A stretch of 64,000 nt of DNA, taken from positions 496,001 through 560,000 of the forward strand of contig NZ_CP049744.1 of assembly GCF_000760935.2 (NCBI RefSeq), in the 5' to 3' direction. The DNA is from Rhodococcoides fascians A25f (GTDB lineage: Bacteria; Actinomycetota; Actinomycetes; Mycobacteriales; Mycobacteriaceae). Position numbers and translations under genes: made by a program. This document shows, piece by piece, positions 49,572-57,894 of this stretch; the stretch's first letter is position 1; the number at the start of each line of letters is the position of its first letter. Under the pieces are notes generated by a model, which had not been told where the DNA came from, did not search any database, and saw only the letters and a program-made list of their open reading frames with translations.

Positions 49572-51495
49572 CTTGCGTTCCTTTTTGCTCATCTTTTACA
49601 GATGTGAATCCAGTACAGATTGCCTCGATTGCCGATTTGATGTACGGAGGTACTGCGAAGTCGTCTGTGTCAACTTCATCATTTTCGAGAGCCTCAGCGA
49701 TGAGCTGGGCGAAGTCGCCTTTTCCTAAGTCGAGGTTCCCTTTGTCAGCTTTGATCGCGTCACTAAATGCTTTTGCGCGGTCTTCAGGCGTCGCCTTCTC
49801 CATCCCTTTGAAGAAGGCATTCCACTTGTCACCGGACTGAGGGTGTAGCTTAATGTACGCCTCGCGAAGCAGGGGTTCGTTCGAGCCCTCTGAGAACAGA
49901 TCTGCCTCCAATGTACGTAGACCCACGTGTACTGACAATCTACCGTCGGCTACCGCTTCGGCGAAGCCTTTTTCGTATGTTGTCTTACGGATTGTTCCTG
50001 CTGCTTTGCCGTTCTTGTCGATGTCTCGATCGGTAATTACTACAATCTTTTCGACACGCGGGTGATCACCTAAAAGCAACAGCTTTAAGTATGGTTCGAA
50101 ATCAACGCCGTCAATGGCCACGAAAGTACAGCCGGCTAGGTGTCTATTGGCGAGTTTGTCTTCTTTGTACAACTTCTGCTTGGCAAACGCGGGGATCAGG
50201 ACTGATTCTGCTACACCTTCGACCAAGACGATGTGTCGAGCAAATAAAAGCGATGATCTCGTGACCGAGAGATATCTGTCGATCTTACGTCGCTCAGCAT
50301 CGGGCAACTTGAGGGATTTTAATGCGGTTGCCTTAGTCTCCCAACCTTCAACTTGTTCGTCTTCAGCGACTTCCATCTGGTCGTCGCCGTCAACTGACAC
50401 CTCTTCTGGAGCAAGCTCCTCTTTGTTTCCGATCGTCGCCGTTCGTGCTATTAGCACTACCTCGTCGATGGACACGGAACTGGCTAGGTTCGGTGAATGG
50501 GTTGTTACAACAATTTGTATTTGACCAGCGGGAGCAAGCGATCCATCAGTCTCGACCTCGGTTTGGCTCTTTGAAGCTTGTTGGCGTAGGTAGTCCAGTA
50601 GTACTGACTGTAGTTGAGGGTGTAGATGTGCTTCAGGTTCCTCAACGAGAAGGATCGTGAGATCATAATCCTTAGCGTTGACGAGCTGTACGACTATCGT
50701 AGCTATGTATAGCAAGCTTGCGTAGCCTAGCCCGGACGAAGCTAGTCGCATTGGATCAATCTTAGAATCTGCTAGTTGCATTCGCATCAGACCGGCGAGT
50801 CGGCGAAGCTCTTGTTCCCGGCCTCCGAGACGGAGGTTGTGTTGCCTAGACGGCGGGGTCATACCTGTAAGGTGCGTCTGTATCTGCTCTTGTGCTTTAA
50901 CCGGAAGATCGAGCCCTGATATGGCTGTCAATTTATCGTTTGCATCTGCAATAAAATCTTTTCGCGCAGTTTCGTCCTTCGAGGTAAGTACTCGTAGTAC
51001 CTCTGAAAGCCGCTCACCGCCCCCTGAGTCAAGCTCTCGAACGGCGTCGCGCAGTGGTGGAAGGTAGACGTGAGCTATACGACGACGGTTGATAGGTTCT
51101 GGATCGTCTGCGTTTACGTCACCCACCGTAAAGTGGCTCGCTTTCCAGTACGGGTCGTCTGGATTTCGACTGAATGTGTTTCTGTAAATAAGATCGTCGT
51201 GGTCGTCCACTAGCTCTGTCATGAACACAGCCTTCTGTGCATCTGATAGATCTGTGTATCGAGCCATAATCTCGACAGGACTCTGCGGATCGGAGTTTCT
51301 CGATACATCAGATTCGACTGAGTAGGTAAGCCCACCCCTTTCGATAGCAGATGTTGTGACCGCTCGGATTCCGTCGACGACGGCGCTCTTGCCGGACGCG
51401 TTCTCGCCAATAAGTACCGTAATCTCCCTAGAAAGTTCGACCTTTGTATCCTCGCATGACCTGAAATTTTTTAGATACAGTTCCTTGAGCCACAT
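49558..51495 (-). CDS. gajA: Gabija nuclease GajA (OLD-family ATPase/TOPRIM)
   Basis: A 645-residue overcoming-lysogenisation-defect nuclease. The ATPase half has LKNFRSCEDTKVEL, Walker A LIGENASGKSAVVDGI, the signature region near LASSGLGYASLLYIATI and Walker B TILLVEEPEAHLHPQLQ. The TOPRIM half has HIVLVEGVAESVLIPAFAKQ and VVITDRDIDKNGKAAG, giving the Glu and Asp-x-Asp metal ligands. GajA is a sequence-specific endonuclease held inactive by nucleotides until these are depleted by phage. It is followed by overlapping gajB. Confidence 0.92.
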   Translation of the reverse strand: MWLKELYLKNFRSCEDTKVELSREITVLIGENASGKSAVVDGIRAVTTSAIERGGLTYSVESDVSRNSDPQSPVEIMARYTDLSDAQKAVFMTELVDDHDDLIYRNTFSRNPDDPYWKASHFTVGDVNADDPEPINRRRIAHVYLPPLRDAVRELDSGGGERLSEVLRVLTSKDETARKDFIADANDKLTAISGLDLPVKAQEQIQTHLTGMTPPSRQHNLRLGGREQELRRLAGLMRMQLADSKIDPMRLASSGLGYASLLYIATIVVQLVNAKDYDLTILLVEEPEAHLHPQLQSVLLDYLRQQASKSQTEVETDGSLAPAGQIQIVVTTHSPNLASSVSIDEVVLIARTATIGNKEELAPEEVSVDGDDQMEVAEDEQVEGWETKATALKSLKLPDAERRKIDRYLSVTRSSLLFARHIVLVEGVAESVLIPAFAKQKLYKEDKLANRHLAGCTFVAIDGVDFEPYLKLLLLGDHPRVEKIVVITDRDIDKNGKAAGTIRKTTYEKGFAEAVADGRLSVHVGLRTLEADLFSEGSNEPLLREAYIKLHPQSGDKWNAFFKGMEKATPEDRAKAFSDAIKADKGNLDLGKGDFAQLIAEALENDEVDTDDFAVPPYIKSAIEAICTGFTSVKDEQKGTQDATK

Positions 51496-51741
51496 TGATC
51501 GATTCTCCTCTTTTATGCTTTACCTAATATTTAAGCATAGTGAGTATACCTTTCGGCAGACCAAACGTTATGTATTGCTCGCTTGCTGGCGCGTCGCGCA
51601 TGTCCACCGTGGATTTGGAATGCATTTGATATGTGGATAGTAGCAGTATTCATTAAGTTTGGCGGATCAAGAGCTATCGAATTGAAAGATCTGTTTTGCA
51701 ACTCTTTTGTCTATAGGCAAACTGTAGAATGAGGTAACCCT
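51496..51741. promoter_or_regulatory. AT-rich divergent intergenic region upstream of Gabija
   Basis: The 246 bp between gajA and the rightward gene are AT-rich and hold no gene. Promoters for both directions must lie here; I cannot assign -35/-10 elements with certainty. Confidence 0.4.
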
Positions 51742-52377
51742 ATGACCAAATCTAAAAACCTCAAACCCGACGAAGAACGCTTAGAAAAGCACCGCAAAGA
51801 CAACCAGCTGGCACAAGCGGAGCGCAGTCTCCGCACCATCGCCCGAGCAAACATCGCCATCGCTCGTGACATGCAGCGATCAGGTGAACTCGGACATCTA
51901 CCACCGATGCCTGTTCCCGCCGTCGATCCGATCGTTGACGCAACGAGTCTTCTGTCTCGCGAAGACCAACGCACCGCACCCTCGACGATGCGGCAAGCCC
52001 CGCAATCAGACGGATCAGGGATCTACGCCTCCGAGGGCGCCTATGCGTTCGCTCTGATCACCGATCATGGCTATGTCGCCTACCGCATCCCGGTGGAAGA
52101 CGACCACATACTCATGACCCCAGGTAAGAATGACTACCTCTACGACAGCGCAGGTGTGCGCATTCCTGCGTGGCGCATCACCCTCTCGTTGGCGGAGAGA
52201 CCGTTGCTTGTGGCCTTTGATACTGGTCGTGAGACCGTCTCGGCCGAACTGGACGCAATGGAGCTAAGCGAGCGGCAGGGCTCAGCCGCTTATCCTTGCA
52301 GCTCAGACCACTTGCTCAACATTCGACGCGTTTCCTTGGACAGGTTTGAATGCCATGCACTTACCTCCGCCACATGA
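51742..52377 (+). CDS. Right-end island gene, hypothetical
   Basis: A 211-residue protein. The first 60 residues are helical and charged (LAQAERSLRTIARANIAIAR) and match the family of the small gene at 32339. The rest is beta-rich (EGAYAFALITDHGYVAYRIP, VEDDHILMTPGKNDYLYDSA, WRITLSLAERPLLVAFDTGR). A broken copy of its 3' end lies at 47499-47685. It stops 12 bp before the right boundary repeat. Function unknown. Confidence 0.65.
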   Translation: MTKSKNLKPDEERLEKHRKDNQLAQAERSLRTIARANIAIARDMQRSGELGHLPPMPVPAVDPIVDATSLLSREDQRTAPSTMRQAPQSDGSGIYASEGAYAFALITDHGYVAYRIPVEDDHILMTPGKNDYLYDSAGVRIPAWRITLSLAERPLLVAFDTGRETVSAELDAMELSERQGSAAYPCSSDHLLNIRRVSLDRFECHALTSAT

Positions 52378-52388
52378 TTCGCTGTTGG

Positions 52389-52429
52389 AACCCGGTCCAC
52401 CCGCAAGGGTGGGCCGGTTTTGTTTGCCC
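52389..52429 (+). repeat. Right boundary repeat of the island (tRNA terminator copy)
   Basis: An exact copy of 24569-24609, a 41-bp direct repeat containing a terminator hairpin and T-run. Chromosomal sequence resumes directly after it, before the FNT gene. Confidence 0.85.
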
Positions 52430-52499
52430 GGACGAAACTCGAACTACGACGTGGCCGGCGGGCTGGTATCAATACCAGCTCAGTGGGTACTACCTGCGA

Positions 52500-53312
52500 A
52501 TGAGCGAAGAAGCGCGGCGCAGCGACGGCGACAACGAGGGACCTCTGGAAGAGGAACTCGAGGAAAGTTTCGACGCTGTCGTCTCCGAAGGTGCCGAGCG
52601 CTTGCACCGCACCGTGCGCACAGTCCTGATCACCGGATTCTTCGGCGGGCTCGAAGTTGCTCTGGGTGTGATGGCGTATCTCGCGGTGCTGGACGAGACC
52701 GACAGTCATCTACTGGCGGGCCTGGCGTTCGGCATCGGCCTGGTGGCTATCTATCTCGCACATGGTGAGCTGTTCACCGAGGACTTCCTGATGCCGATCG
52801 CAGCGGTGGTGGCCCGCAACGGAACACCGTTGCAGCTGGCGAGGCTGTGGGTCGGGACGTTACTGGCCAATCTGTTGGGCGGTTGGTTCGTGATGTGGTT
52901 GATCGCGCACGCGTTTCCGCAGTGGCTCGAGGTGTTGTCCGAGTCGGCGCATCATTTCGTCGACGCACCCCTGAATCTTCAGTCGATCTGCCTGGCTGTT
53001 CTCGGTGGCAGCACGATGACCCTGCTGACCCGCATGCAGCAGGGAACAACATCCGACGTCGCGCGGATCATCGCCGCAATGGCGGCTGGTTTCCTTCTGG
53101 CCGGACTGCAGTTGTTCCACTCGATTCTCGATTCCCTGCTGATCTTCGGGGCCATCCACGCGGGTGCCGACGTGAGCTATGTCGCCTGGATCGAATGGTT
53201 CGGATACACAGTGCTGTTCAACATCATCGGGGGCGTCGTGTTGGTCACCGCGCTGCGCTTGGTGCGCACGAAGGAGCTGGTGAAGTCCGAACGTGACCGA
53301 CATTCTGAGTAG
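52500..53312 (+). CDS. Formate/nitrite transporter (FNT) family channel
   Basis: A 270-residue protein with an acidic N-terminus and six membrane segments (TVLITGFFGGLEVALGVMAY; GLAFGIGLVAIYLAHGELFT; WVGTLLANLLGGWFVMWLIA; and others). The order and the HGELFTEDF motif fit the FNT family, in the YfdC-like branch, which moves small anions such as formate or nitrite. ATG 52500 is used; the longer frame runs back through the tRNA terminator copy. This was the first gene after tRNA-Ser before the insertions. Confidence 0.85.
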   Translation: MSEEARRSDGDNEGPLEEELEESFDAVVSEGAERLHRTVRTVLITGFFGGLEVALGVMAYLAVLDETDSHLLAGLAFGIGLVAIYLAHGELFTEDFLMPIAAVVARNGTPLQLARLWVGTLLANLLGGWFVMWLIAHAFPQWLEVLSESAHHFVDAPLNLQSICLAVLGGSTMTLLTRMQQGTTSDVARIIAAMAAGFLLAGLQLFHSILDSLLIFGAIHAGADVSYVAWIEWFGYTVLFNIIGGVVLVTALRLVRTKELVKSERDRHSE

Positions 53313-53387
53313 CGCTGGGTAAGAGGAGGTTTTGGAGCCTTCTCGGTGGTGAGAGCGGTGATCGAACCCGCTGCTACCTTCGTCGGT

Positions 53388-53729
53388 ATGAACGCTGCCA
53401 AGCAGGCTTATGTCGGAATCGTGGTATTCGAGCTCGGTAAGGTCGCCGGCGACGGGGAATACTATCGCGAGGACTTCTATTTGGTCCACGCGGTGGACGA
53501 TGCTGCTGCACGGCGAGCTGTCGAAACCCTTGCGCGCGAGCATGAGTATGCGGTTGGCCCCGGCGAGGACCGGTCGTACATCCGGCTGGCGCATGTGGTC
53601 GATGTGGCCCGGGCGCTACAGAATCCAACCGAAGACGCCGTGGATCTCTATTCGCGCCACTTCGCTTCCCTGGAAACCTATTCCGAGTTCGAGATGATGC
53701 TCGGGGGACGTGATCCGTTGGCGACGTGA
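53388..53729 (+). CDS. DUF4288-like protein
   Basis: A 113-residue protein beginning MNAAKQAYVGIVVFELGKVA with EDFYLVHAVDDAAARRAVET, the pattern of DUF4288 domains (a strand, then an alarm-like helical stretch). ATG 53388 is chosen over a longer GTG frame. No function is established for the family. Confidence 0.65.
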   Translation: MNAAKQAYVGIVVFELGKVAGDGEYYREDFYLVHAVDDAAARRAVETLAREHEYAVGPGEDRSYIRLAHVVDVARALQNPTEDAVDLYSRHFASLETYSEFEMMLGGRDPLAT

Positions 53730-53739
53730 GCGCGAGACG

Positions 53740-54660
53740 TCAACCTTCGTCCGACTCCCAACGCTCCAGGCTCGATCCGGTCTCGAAGCGTCGCACAGAT
53801 TTGGAGATCGGGTCGATGAATTCGATTGCACTGGCGAGTAATTGGAGTGGATCGGTGAAATCGTCGACGGCCCGGTTGGTGGCCGTCGGGTAGAGGTCGT
53901 CACCGAGGATCGGCACCCCGAGCGAATTCATGTGCAGTCGCAGTTGATGGGTGCGGCCGGTCAACGGTGTCAGTCGATAGCGGCCGAGTCCGGCCCGATG
54001 GTCCAGGAGTTCGACGGTGGTGTGCGCGTTGGGTTCTCCGGAGACCTCGTGGGCCGTGAATTGTCCTCTCTCCGAGACGATTCGACTGCGAACGATGGTG
54101 GGCAGGGTCCGTGTGGGGTCGTACGAAGCGATTGCCTCGTACTCCTTGTGAACCTTTCGATCCTGGAACAACGTCTGATACGCGCCACGAAGTTTCGGGT
54201 CGACGACGAACAAGACCAGACCCGCGGTGACGCGGTCGAGTCGGTGCGCGGGCACCAGTTGCGGTAGATCGAGTTCCAGGCGCAGTCGCACCAGCGCGGT
54301 CTGCAGGATATGTCCGCCGCGGGGGATGGTCGGTAGAAAGTGCGGCTTGTCGATCACCAGTAGCGCATCGTCGCGGTGCACGATCGAAATATCGAACGGC
54401 ACAACGGTTTCCGTCGGAAGGTCGCGGTGGAACCAGACGGCCTCGCCGGCCACGTACGGCGCGTCGGAGGAGATGGGGCCGGCCATGTCGACGATCTCGC
54501 CGGCGTCGAACATGGCGTCGATCCGGTGTGCAGGGATTCGTAACTCGGTCGCCGTCAGGAACTCACGGACGGTGCGCCATGTGCCGTCCTCGGGCATTCG
54601 GATGCGCGCGGGGTCCAGTCCGTGTCGCTTCGCCAGGGGAGGTTGCTGGCGTCGTCTCAC
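53740..54660 (-). CDS. RluA-family pseudouridine synthase
   Basis: A 306-residue RNA pseudouridine synthase. An N-terminal S4-like region (TWRTVREFLTATELRIPAHR) precedes ALLVIDKPHFLPTIPRGGH and the catalytic motif LVPAHRLDRVTAGLVLFV, where the Asp of HRLDR is the nucleophile. LTPLTGRTHQLRLHMNSLG follows. It isomerises uridine in rRNA or tRNA; the site cannot be read. It starts at GTG. Confidence 0.9.
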   Translation of the reverse strand: MRRRQQPPLAKRHGLDPARIRMPEDGTWRTVREFLTATELRIPAHRIDAMFDAGEIVDMAGPISSDAPYVAGEAVWFHRDLPTETVVPFDISIVHRDDALLVIDKPHFLPTIPRGGHILQTALVRLRLELDLPQLVPAHRLDRVTAGLVLFVVDPKLRGAYQTLFQDRKVHKEYEAIASYDPTRTLPTIVRSRIVSERGQFTAHEVSGEPNAHTTVELLDHRAGLGRYRLTPLTGRTHQLRLHMNSLGVPILGDDLYPTATNRAVDDFTDPLQLLASAIEFIDPISKSVRRFETGSSLERWESDEG

Positions 54661-54686
54661 CGAATGAGCGTATCCGCCCGCCGAGA

Positions 54687-54733
54687 TCGCACTTGTGCGG
54701 ACAATTCCGAGCTATCTGCCCGCACAAGTGCGA
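54687..54733 (-). terminator. Hairpin between the excalibur and pseudouridine synthase genes
   Basis: A perfect 14-bp stem TCGCACTTGTGCGG with its complement at 54720-54733 and a 19-base loop, in the 78-bp gap after the excalibur gene. Each arm also contains the palindrome CACTTGTG. Confidence 0.6.
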
Positions 54734-54738
54734 ATTCG

Positions 54739-55071
54739 CTACTCGCAGCCGATGCCGTCGTTGTCGCGGTCGAGGTGGGGGCCGTAGCCGTACTCGTCGC
54801 GGTAGACGGGAGCGGCACCGGCGTCACGCGCGGCGTCACAGTTCTTGTACTGGAATCCGCTGGGCTGAGGTGCGGGCGCGGGTGCGCCCTGCGGCGCCGG
54901 CGGGGGTGCGAAGGCGGGCGGCGGAGGCAGGATGCAGAACTGGGCCGAGCCGGCTCCGCACAGGAAATCGGTGATCGGGTCGGCGGAGGCGACGGCAGGG
55001 GAGGCGACCACGGCTGCCGCCGCAATCACGCTGGAGATGCCGATCTTGACCAGCAGGTTTTTCGTCTTCAT
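54739..55071 (-). CDS. Secreted excalibur-domain protein
   Basis: A 110-residue protein. A signal peptide (MKTKNLLVKIGISSVIAAAA, cleavage after ASA) is followed by a Pro/Ala-rich linker and a C-terminal excalibur domain: KNCDAARDAGAAPVYRDEYG, then HLDRDNDGIGCE, with the DxDxDG calcium-binding motif and two cysteines. Such proteins act at the cell surface in actinobacteria. The ATG at 55071 lies near a promoter region shared with the divergent small gene. Confidence 0.88.
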   Translation of the reverse strand: MKTKNLLVKIGISSVIAAAAVVASPAVASADPITDFLCGAGSAQFCILPPPPAFAPPPAPQGAPAPAPQPSGFQYKNCDAARDAGAAPVYRDEYGYGPHLDRDNDGIGCE

Positions 55072-55214
55072 GAGGTTCCAATCGAGGGGGGTGTGACGTG
55101 GAGCATTGCCGGGCGGTCATTGAACTGTCAATGAAGTCATTCGCACGACCTACGGGCGCGTCTCCTGAACACGAATGTGTTTGGAACCCGCCGATTCGGC
55201 GTACTTACGAACGT

Positions 55215-55418
55215 ATGAGCGAAAACGAGCAGGTCAACCAGAACCCCGAGAAGGATCCCGACGATTGGGTCACCGGCGACGAGCCGATGACCGGGCCGCA
55301 GAAGAGCTACTTGAGCACCCTCGCTCAAGAAGCCGGGCAGGAAGTCCCCGACGATCTGAACAAGGCTCAGGCGTCGGAAATGATCGACAAATTGCAGGGC
55401 GAGACCGGCCGCGGCTGA
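55215..55418 (+). CDS. DUF3072 protein
   Basis: A 67-residue acidic protein. The pattern PMTGPQKSYLSTLAQEAGQE, then NKAQASEMIDKLQ and TGRG at the end, fits DUF3072. The family is small and widespread in actinobacteria with no known role. ATG 55215 is chosen. Confidence 0.75.
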   Translation: MSENEQVNQNPEKDPDDWVTGDEPMTGPQKSYLSTLAQEAGQEVPDDLNKAQASEMIDKLQGETGRG

Positions 55419-55437
55419 GTCGGCACCACGGAAGTCC

Positions 55438-55488
55438 ACTCGATGTGACATCGACCCCCGAAAAGTCCACCGAATGTCACATCGAGTG
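55438..55488. repeat. 15-bp inverted repeat with long loop
   Basis: CACTCGATGTGACAT (55438-55452) and its exact complement (55474-55488) flank a 21-base centre. AAGTCCAC also recurs within it. It may terminate the DUF3072 gene or be a dispersed genomic repeat. Confidence 0.65.
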
Positions 55489-55698
55489 CCTCCCGAACGA
55501 CGGCGAGATTCGGTACATCGGACCAGGTAGACCGTTACATTTTCGGTAGATGTAACAAAGGATTACGCAGACTTTTGTACGCGTCGTTTCGCGGCTACTG
55601 TGAGCGGACCCACAGGCTTCGGCGTGTCTGCGTAGCGGTGGGTACGTTGTGTAACGGATGTTGTTTGTGTTGCGCCCGCGAGGGTGCGCCTGGGGAGG

Positions 55699-56757
55699 AT
55701 GGCAGATCAGATGCACCGTCGTGTGTTGGCAGTAGCGGGAACTGCTCTGGCAGTTTCCCTGCTGGGGTCGGGTCTCGCCGGGGCGCAGCCGCTGCCCGGT
55801 ACCGGCAGTTCCGATGGTGGCGGTGCAGTGCCCAGCATGGAGGCCCAGTCCCTGCCGACGGCGTCGGCGCGGATCGATCGGGTCGACATGCTGACCGACC
55901 GCCGCGCTGCGGTGTGGGTCGACTCGCCCGCCATGGGCCGCGCCATTCAGGTCCAGGTTCTTCTTCCGGCCGCGCAGGCCGTATCGCGTCCCACGCTCTA
56001 CATGCTCGACGGTGTGAGTGCAGGCAAGGAATCCGATTACAAGGAAAGCACCTGGACGCAGAAGACCGACATAGTCAATTTCTTCGCGGACAAGCAGGTC
56101 AACGTGGTGCTCCCGGTCGGCGGATCGAGCAGCTACTACACCGACTGGAATGTTTCGGATCCGGTACTCGGTGTGAACAAGTGGGAGACGTTCCTGACGT
56201 CGGAGCTGCCGCCGCTGATCGATGCGCGCTTCTCCGGTAACGGCACCAACGCGATCGCGGGTGTCTCGATGGGCGCGCAGGCCGCGATGGATCTGATCAC
56301 GCGTCACCCCAAGCTCTACACCGGCGTCGCTGGCCTGAGCGGTTGCTACGACAATTCGCAGACCAACTTCAAGGACGCGGTGCGCGCTACCGTCGCGACC
56401 AACGGCGGAAACGCGTCCAACATGTGGGGCGAGAACACCGATCCTCTCTGGGTGCAGCACGACCCATCCGCCAACGCCGAGGCCCTCCGCGGCAAAGACG
56501 TCTACATCTCTGTCGGTACCGGTTTGCCCGGCCCGTACGAACTCGGCCCTGGCGGCAGCGGACCGGAGAGTGCGCTCATGGGCGGGCCGCTCGAGGCCGC
56601 CGCGCTGTACTGCACGACGGTGTTCGATACGAGACTGCGCGCGTTGGACATCCCTGCGACAACCGTCTATCGCCCCTACGGCATTCACGGCTGGCCGTAC
56701 TGGCAGGACGACCTGCGTGAATCCTGGCCGACGCTCGAACGCGCGCTAGGCCTGTAG
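55699..56757 (+). CDS. Mycolyltransferase (antigen 85-type esterase)
   Basis: A 352-residue secreted alpha/beta hydrolase. A signal peptide (RRVLAVAGTALAVSLLGSGL, ending AGAQP) precedes the fold: LYMLDGVSAGKESDYKEST, VNVVLPVGGSSSYYTDWN, the nucleophile elbow AGVSMGAQAAMDL, an acidic residue in the TGLPGP region and a terminal His in GIHGWPYWQDDL. These transfer mycolates onto trehalose and arabinogalactan outside the cell. ATG 55699 or 55711 is the start; the ribosome-binding site GGGGAGG precedes both. Its end overlaps the opposite aminotransferase by 12 bases. Confidence 0.9.
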   Translation: MADQMHRRVLAVAGTALAVSLLGSGLAGAQPLPGTGSSDGGGAVPSMEAQSLPTASARIDRVDMLTDRRAAVWVDSPAMGRAIQVQVLLPAAQAVSRPTLYMLDGVSAGKESDYKESTWTQKTDIVNFFADKQVNVVLPVGGSSSYYTDWNVSDPVLGVNKWETFLTSELPPLIDARFSGNGTNAIAGVSMGAQAAMDLITRHPKLYTGVAGLSGCYDNSQTNFKDAVRATVATNGGNASNMWGENTDPLWVQHDPSANAEALRGKDVYISVGTGLPGPYELGPGGSGPESALMGGPLEAAALYCTTVFDTRLRALDIPATTVYRPYGIHGWPYWQDDLRESWPTLERALGL

Positions 56758-57810
56758 GGCGTACTTCAAGAACGCGTCGTTCTCGTGCGGGTCGCCGATG
56801 GTGACCCGCACGCCGTCGTTTCCGTAGGCGCGCAGCAGCAGGCCCTGTTCGGCTGCAGCCGACGCGAATGCACCGGACCTCTCGGCCAACGGCAGCCACA
56901 CGAAGTTGGACTGCGAGGCGTTGACGTCGAAGCCTCCTCCGATCAGAGCGTCGCGTACGCGGTCGCGTTCGACGATGAGGGCGTCGGTGCGGGCCAGTAA
57001 CTCCGCCGAGGCCTCGAGCGACGACAACGCTGCCTGCTGCGCGATCGTGCTGACTGCGAAGGCGATACGCACCTTGGACAGCGCTGTGATCACGTCCGGG
57101 TCGGCTACCGCGTAGCCCACCCGCAGGCCGGCGAGACCGTACGCCTTCGAGAAGGTGCGAAGCACGATCACGTTGCGTCGTCCACGCGCGAGTTCCACGC
57201 CATCGACGTGATCACCGTCAGCGGCGGGACGGGTGTACTCGAAGTAGGCCTCGTCCAGTACGACGAGGATGTTCGACGGCACCGCGTCGAGGAAGGCCTC
57301 GAGCTCGGCGCGCCGGACGACGGTTCCCGTCGGATTGTTGGGGTTGCACACGAAGATCAGGCGGGTGCGGTCGGTGATGGCCGCGAGCATCGCGTCGAGA
57401 TCGTGCACGTGGTCTGCGGTCAGTGGAACCTGCACGGGCGTCGCACCGGCAACGCGCGCGATGATCGGGTACGCCTCGAACGAACGCCATGCGAACAGCA
57501 CCTCGTCGCCGGTGCCACACGTGATCTGAACGACCTCTTGGCACAGTGCAACCGAACCGTTACCTGCGGCCACATTTTCGGTCGCAACGCCGAGCTTCTT
57601 CGCCAAGGATTCGACGAGTGCCGTCGCCCGGATATCGGGGTAGCGGTTGACGCCACCGACGGCCTCGGCAATAGCGGCATGCACGCTGGGCAGGGGGCCT
57701 TGCGTTGTTTCGTTGCTCGCCAGCTTGATTGCCCCCGGAAAGCTACGGCCGGGAATGTAAGCGGGGATGGCGTCGAGGTCGGGGCGGATGTGCGCGGTCA
57801 CGGCTGCCAT
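56746..57810 (-). CDS. pat: HisC-like PLP aminotransferase (aromatic or histidinol-phosphate)
   Basis: A 354-residue class I/II aminotransferase. IKLASNETTQGPLPSVHAAI, FVCNPNNPTGTVV (Asn contacting PLP), LVVLDEAYFEY (Asp/Tyr), VLRTFSKAYGLAGLRVGYAV (PLP lysine in SKAYG) and RVTIGDPHENDAFLKYAL are diagnostic of HisC-like enzymes. It acts on histidinol phosphate or aromatic amino acids. In M. tuberculosis the equivalent is Rv3772, near the same galactan region. Confidence 0.9.
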   Translation of the reverse strand: MAAVTAHIRPDLDAIPAYIPGRSFPGAIKLASNETTQGPLPSVHAAIAEAVGGVNRYPDIRATALVESLAKKLGVATENVAAGNGSVALCQEVVQITCGTGDEVLFAWRSFEAYPIIARVAGATPVQVPLTADHVHDLDAMLAAITDRTRLIFVCNPNNPTGTVVRRAELEAFLDAVPSNILVVLDEAYFEYTRPAADGDHVDGVELARGRRNVIVLRTFSKAYGLAGLRVGYAVADPDVITALSKVRIAFAVSTIAQQAALSSLEASAELLARTDALIVERDRVRDALIGGGFDVNASQSNFVWLPLAERSGAFASAAAEQGLLLRAYGNDGVRVTIGDPHENDAFLKYALQA

Positions 57811-57894
57811 TATGCGCTCAGGTTCGGGGTTGACTTCTACGCGTCCGTGTTATTGCTGTGCACGACCGGACCGATCGTCCTATCTTCGATAAGT

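Larger units (their letters stand above)
24569..52429. mobile_element. Mobilisable genomic island with defence cargo
   Basis: A 27.9-kb segment between 41-bp direct repeats. The left end carries a serine recombinase, HTH/ImmA pair, ArdA, DNA methyltransferase, replication-relaxation protein, TraG-like ATPase and small membrane genes: a mobilisation module without a full conjugation apparatus. The right two-thirds carries AT-richer cargo with several defence-like genes. It sits directly after the satellite, both targeting one tRNA-Ser locus. Confidence 0.8.

Noticed and set aside
24489..52429. Island as a fully self-transmissible conjugative element
   Set aside because: Only a TraG-like ATPase, a replication-relaxation protein and small membrane proteins are visible; VirB4, VirB6 and other channel components are missing, so mobilisable is the safer call.
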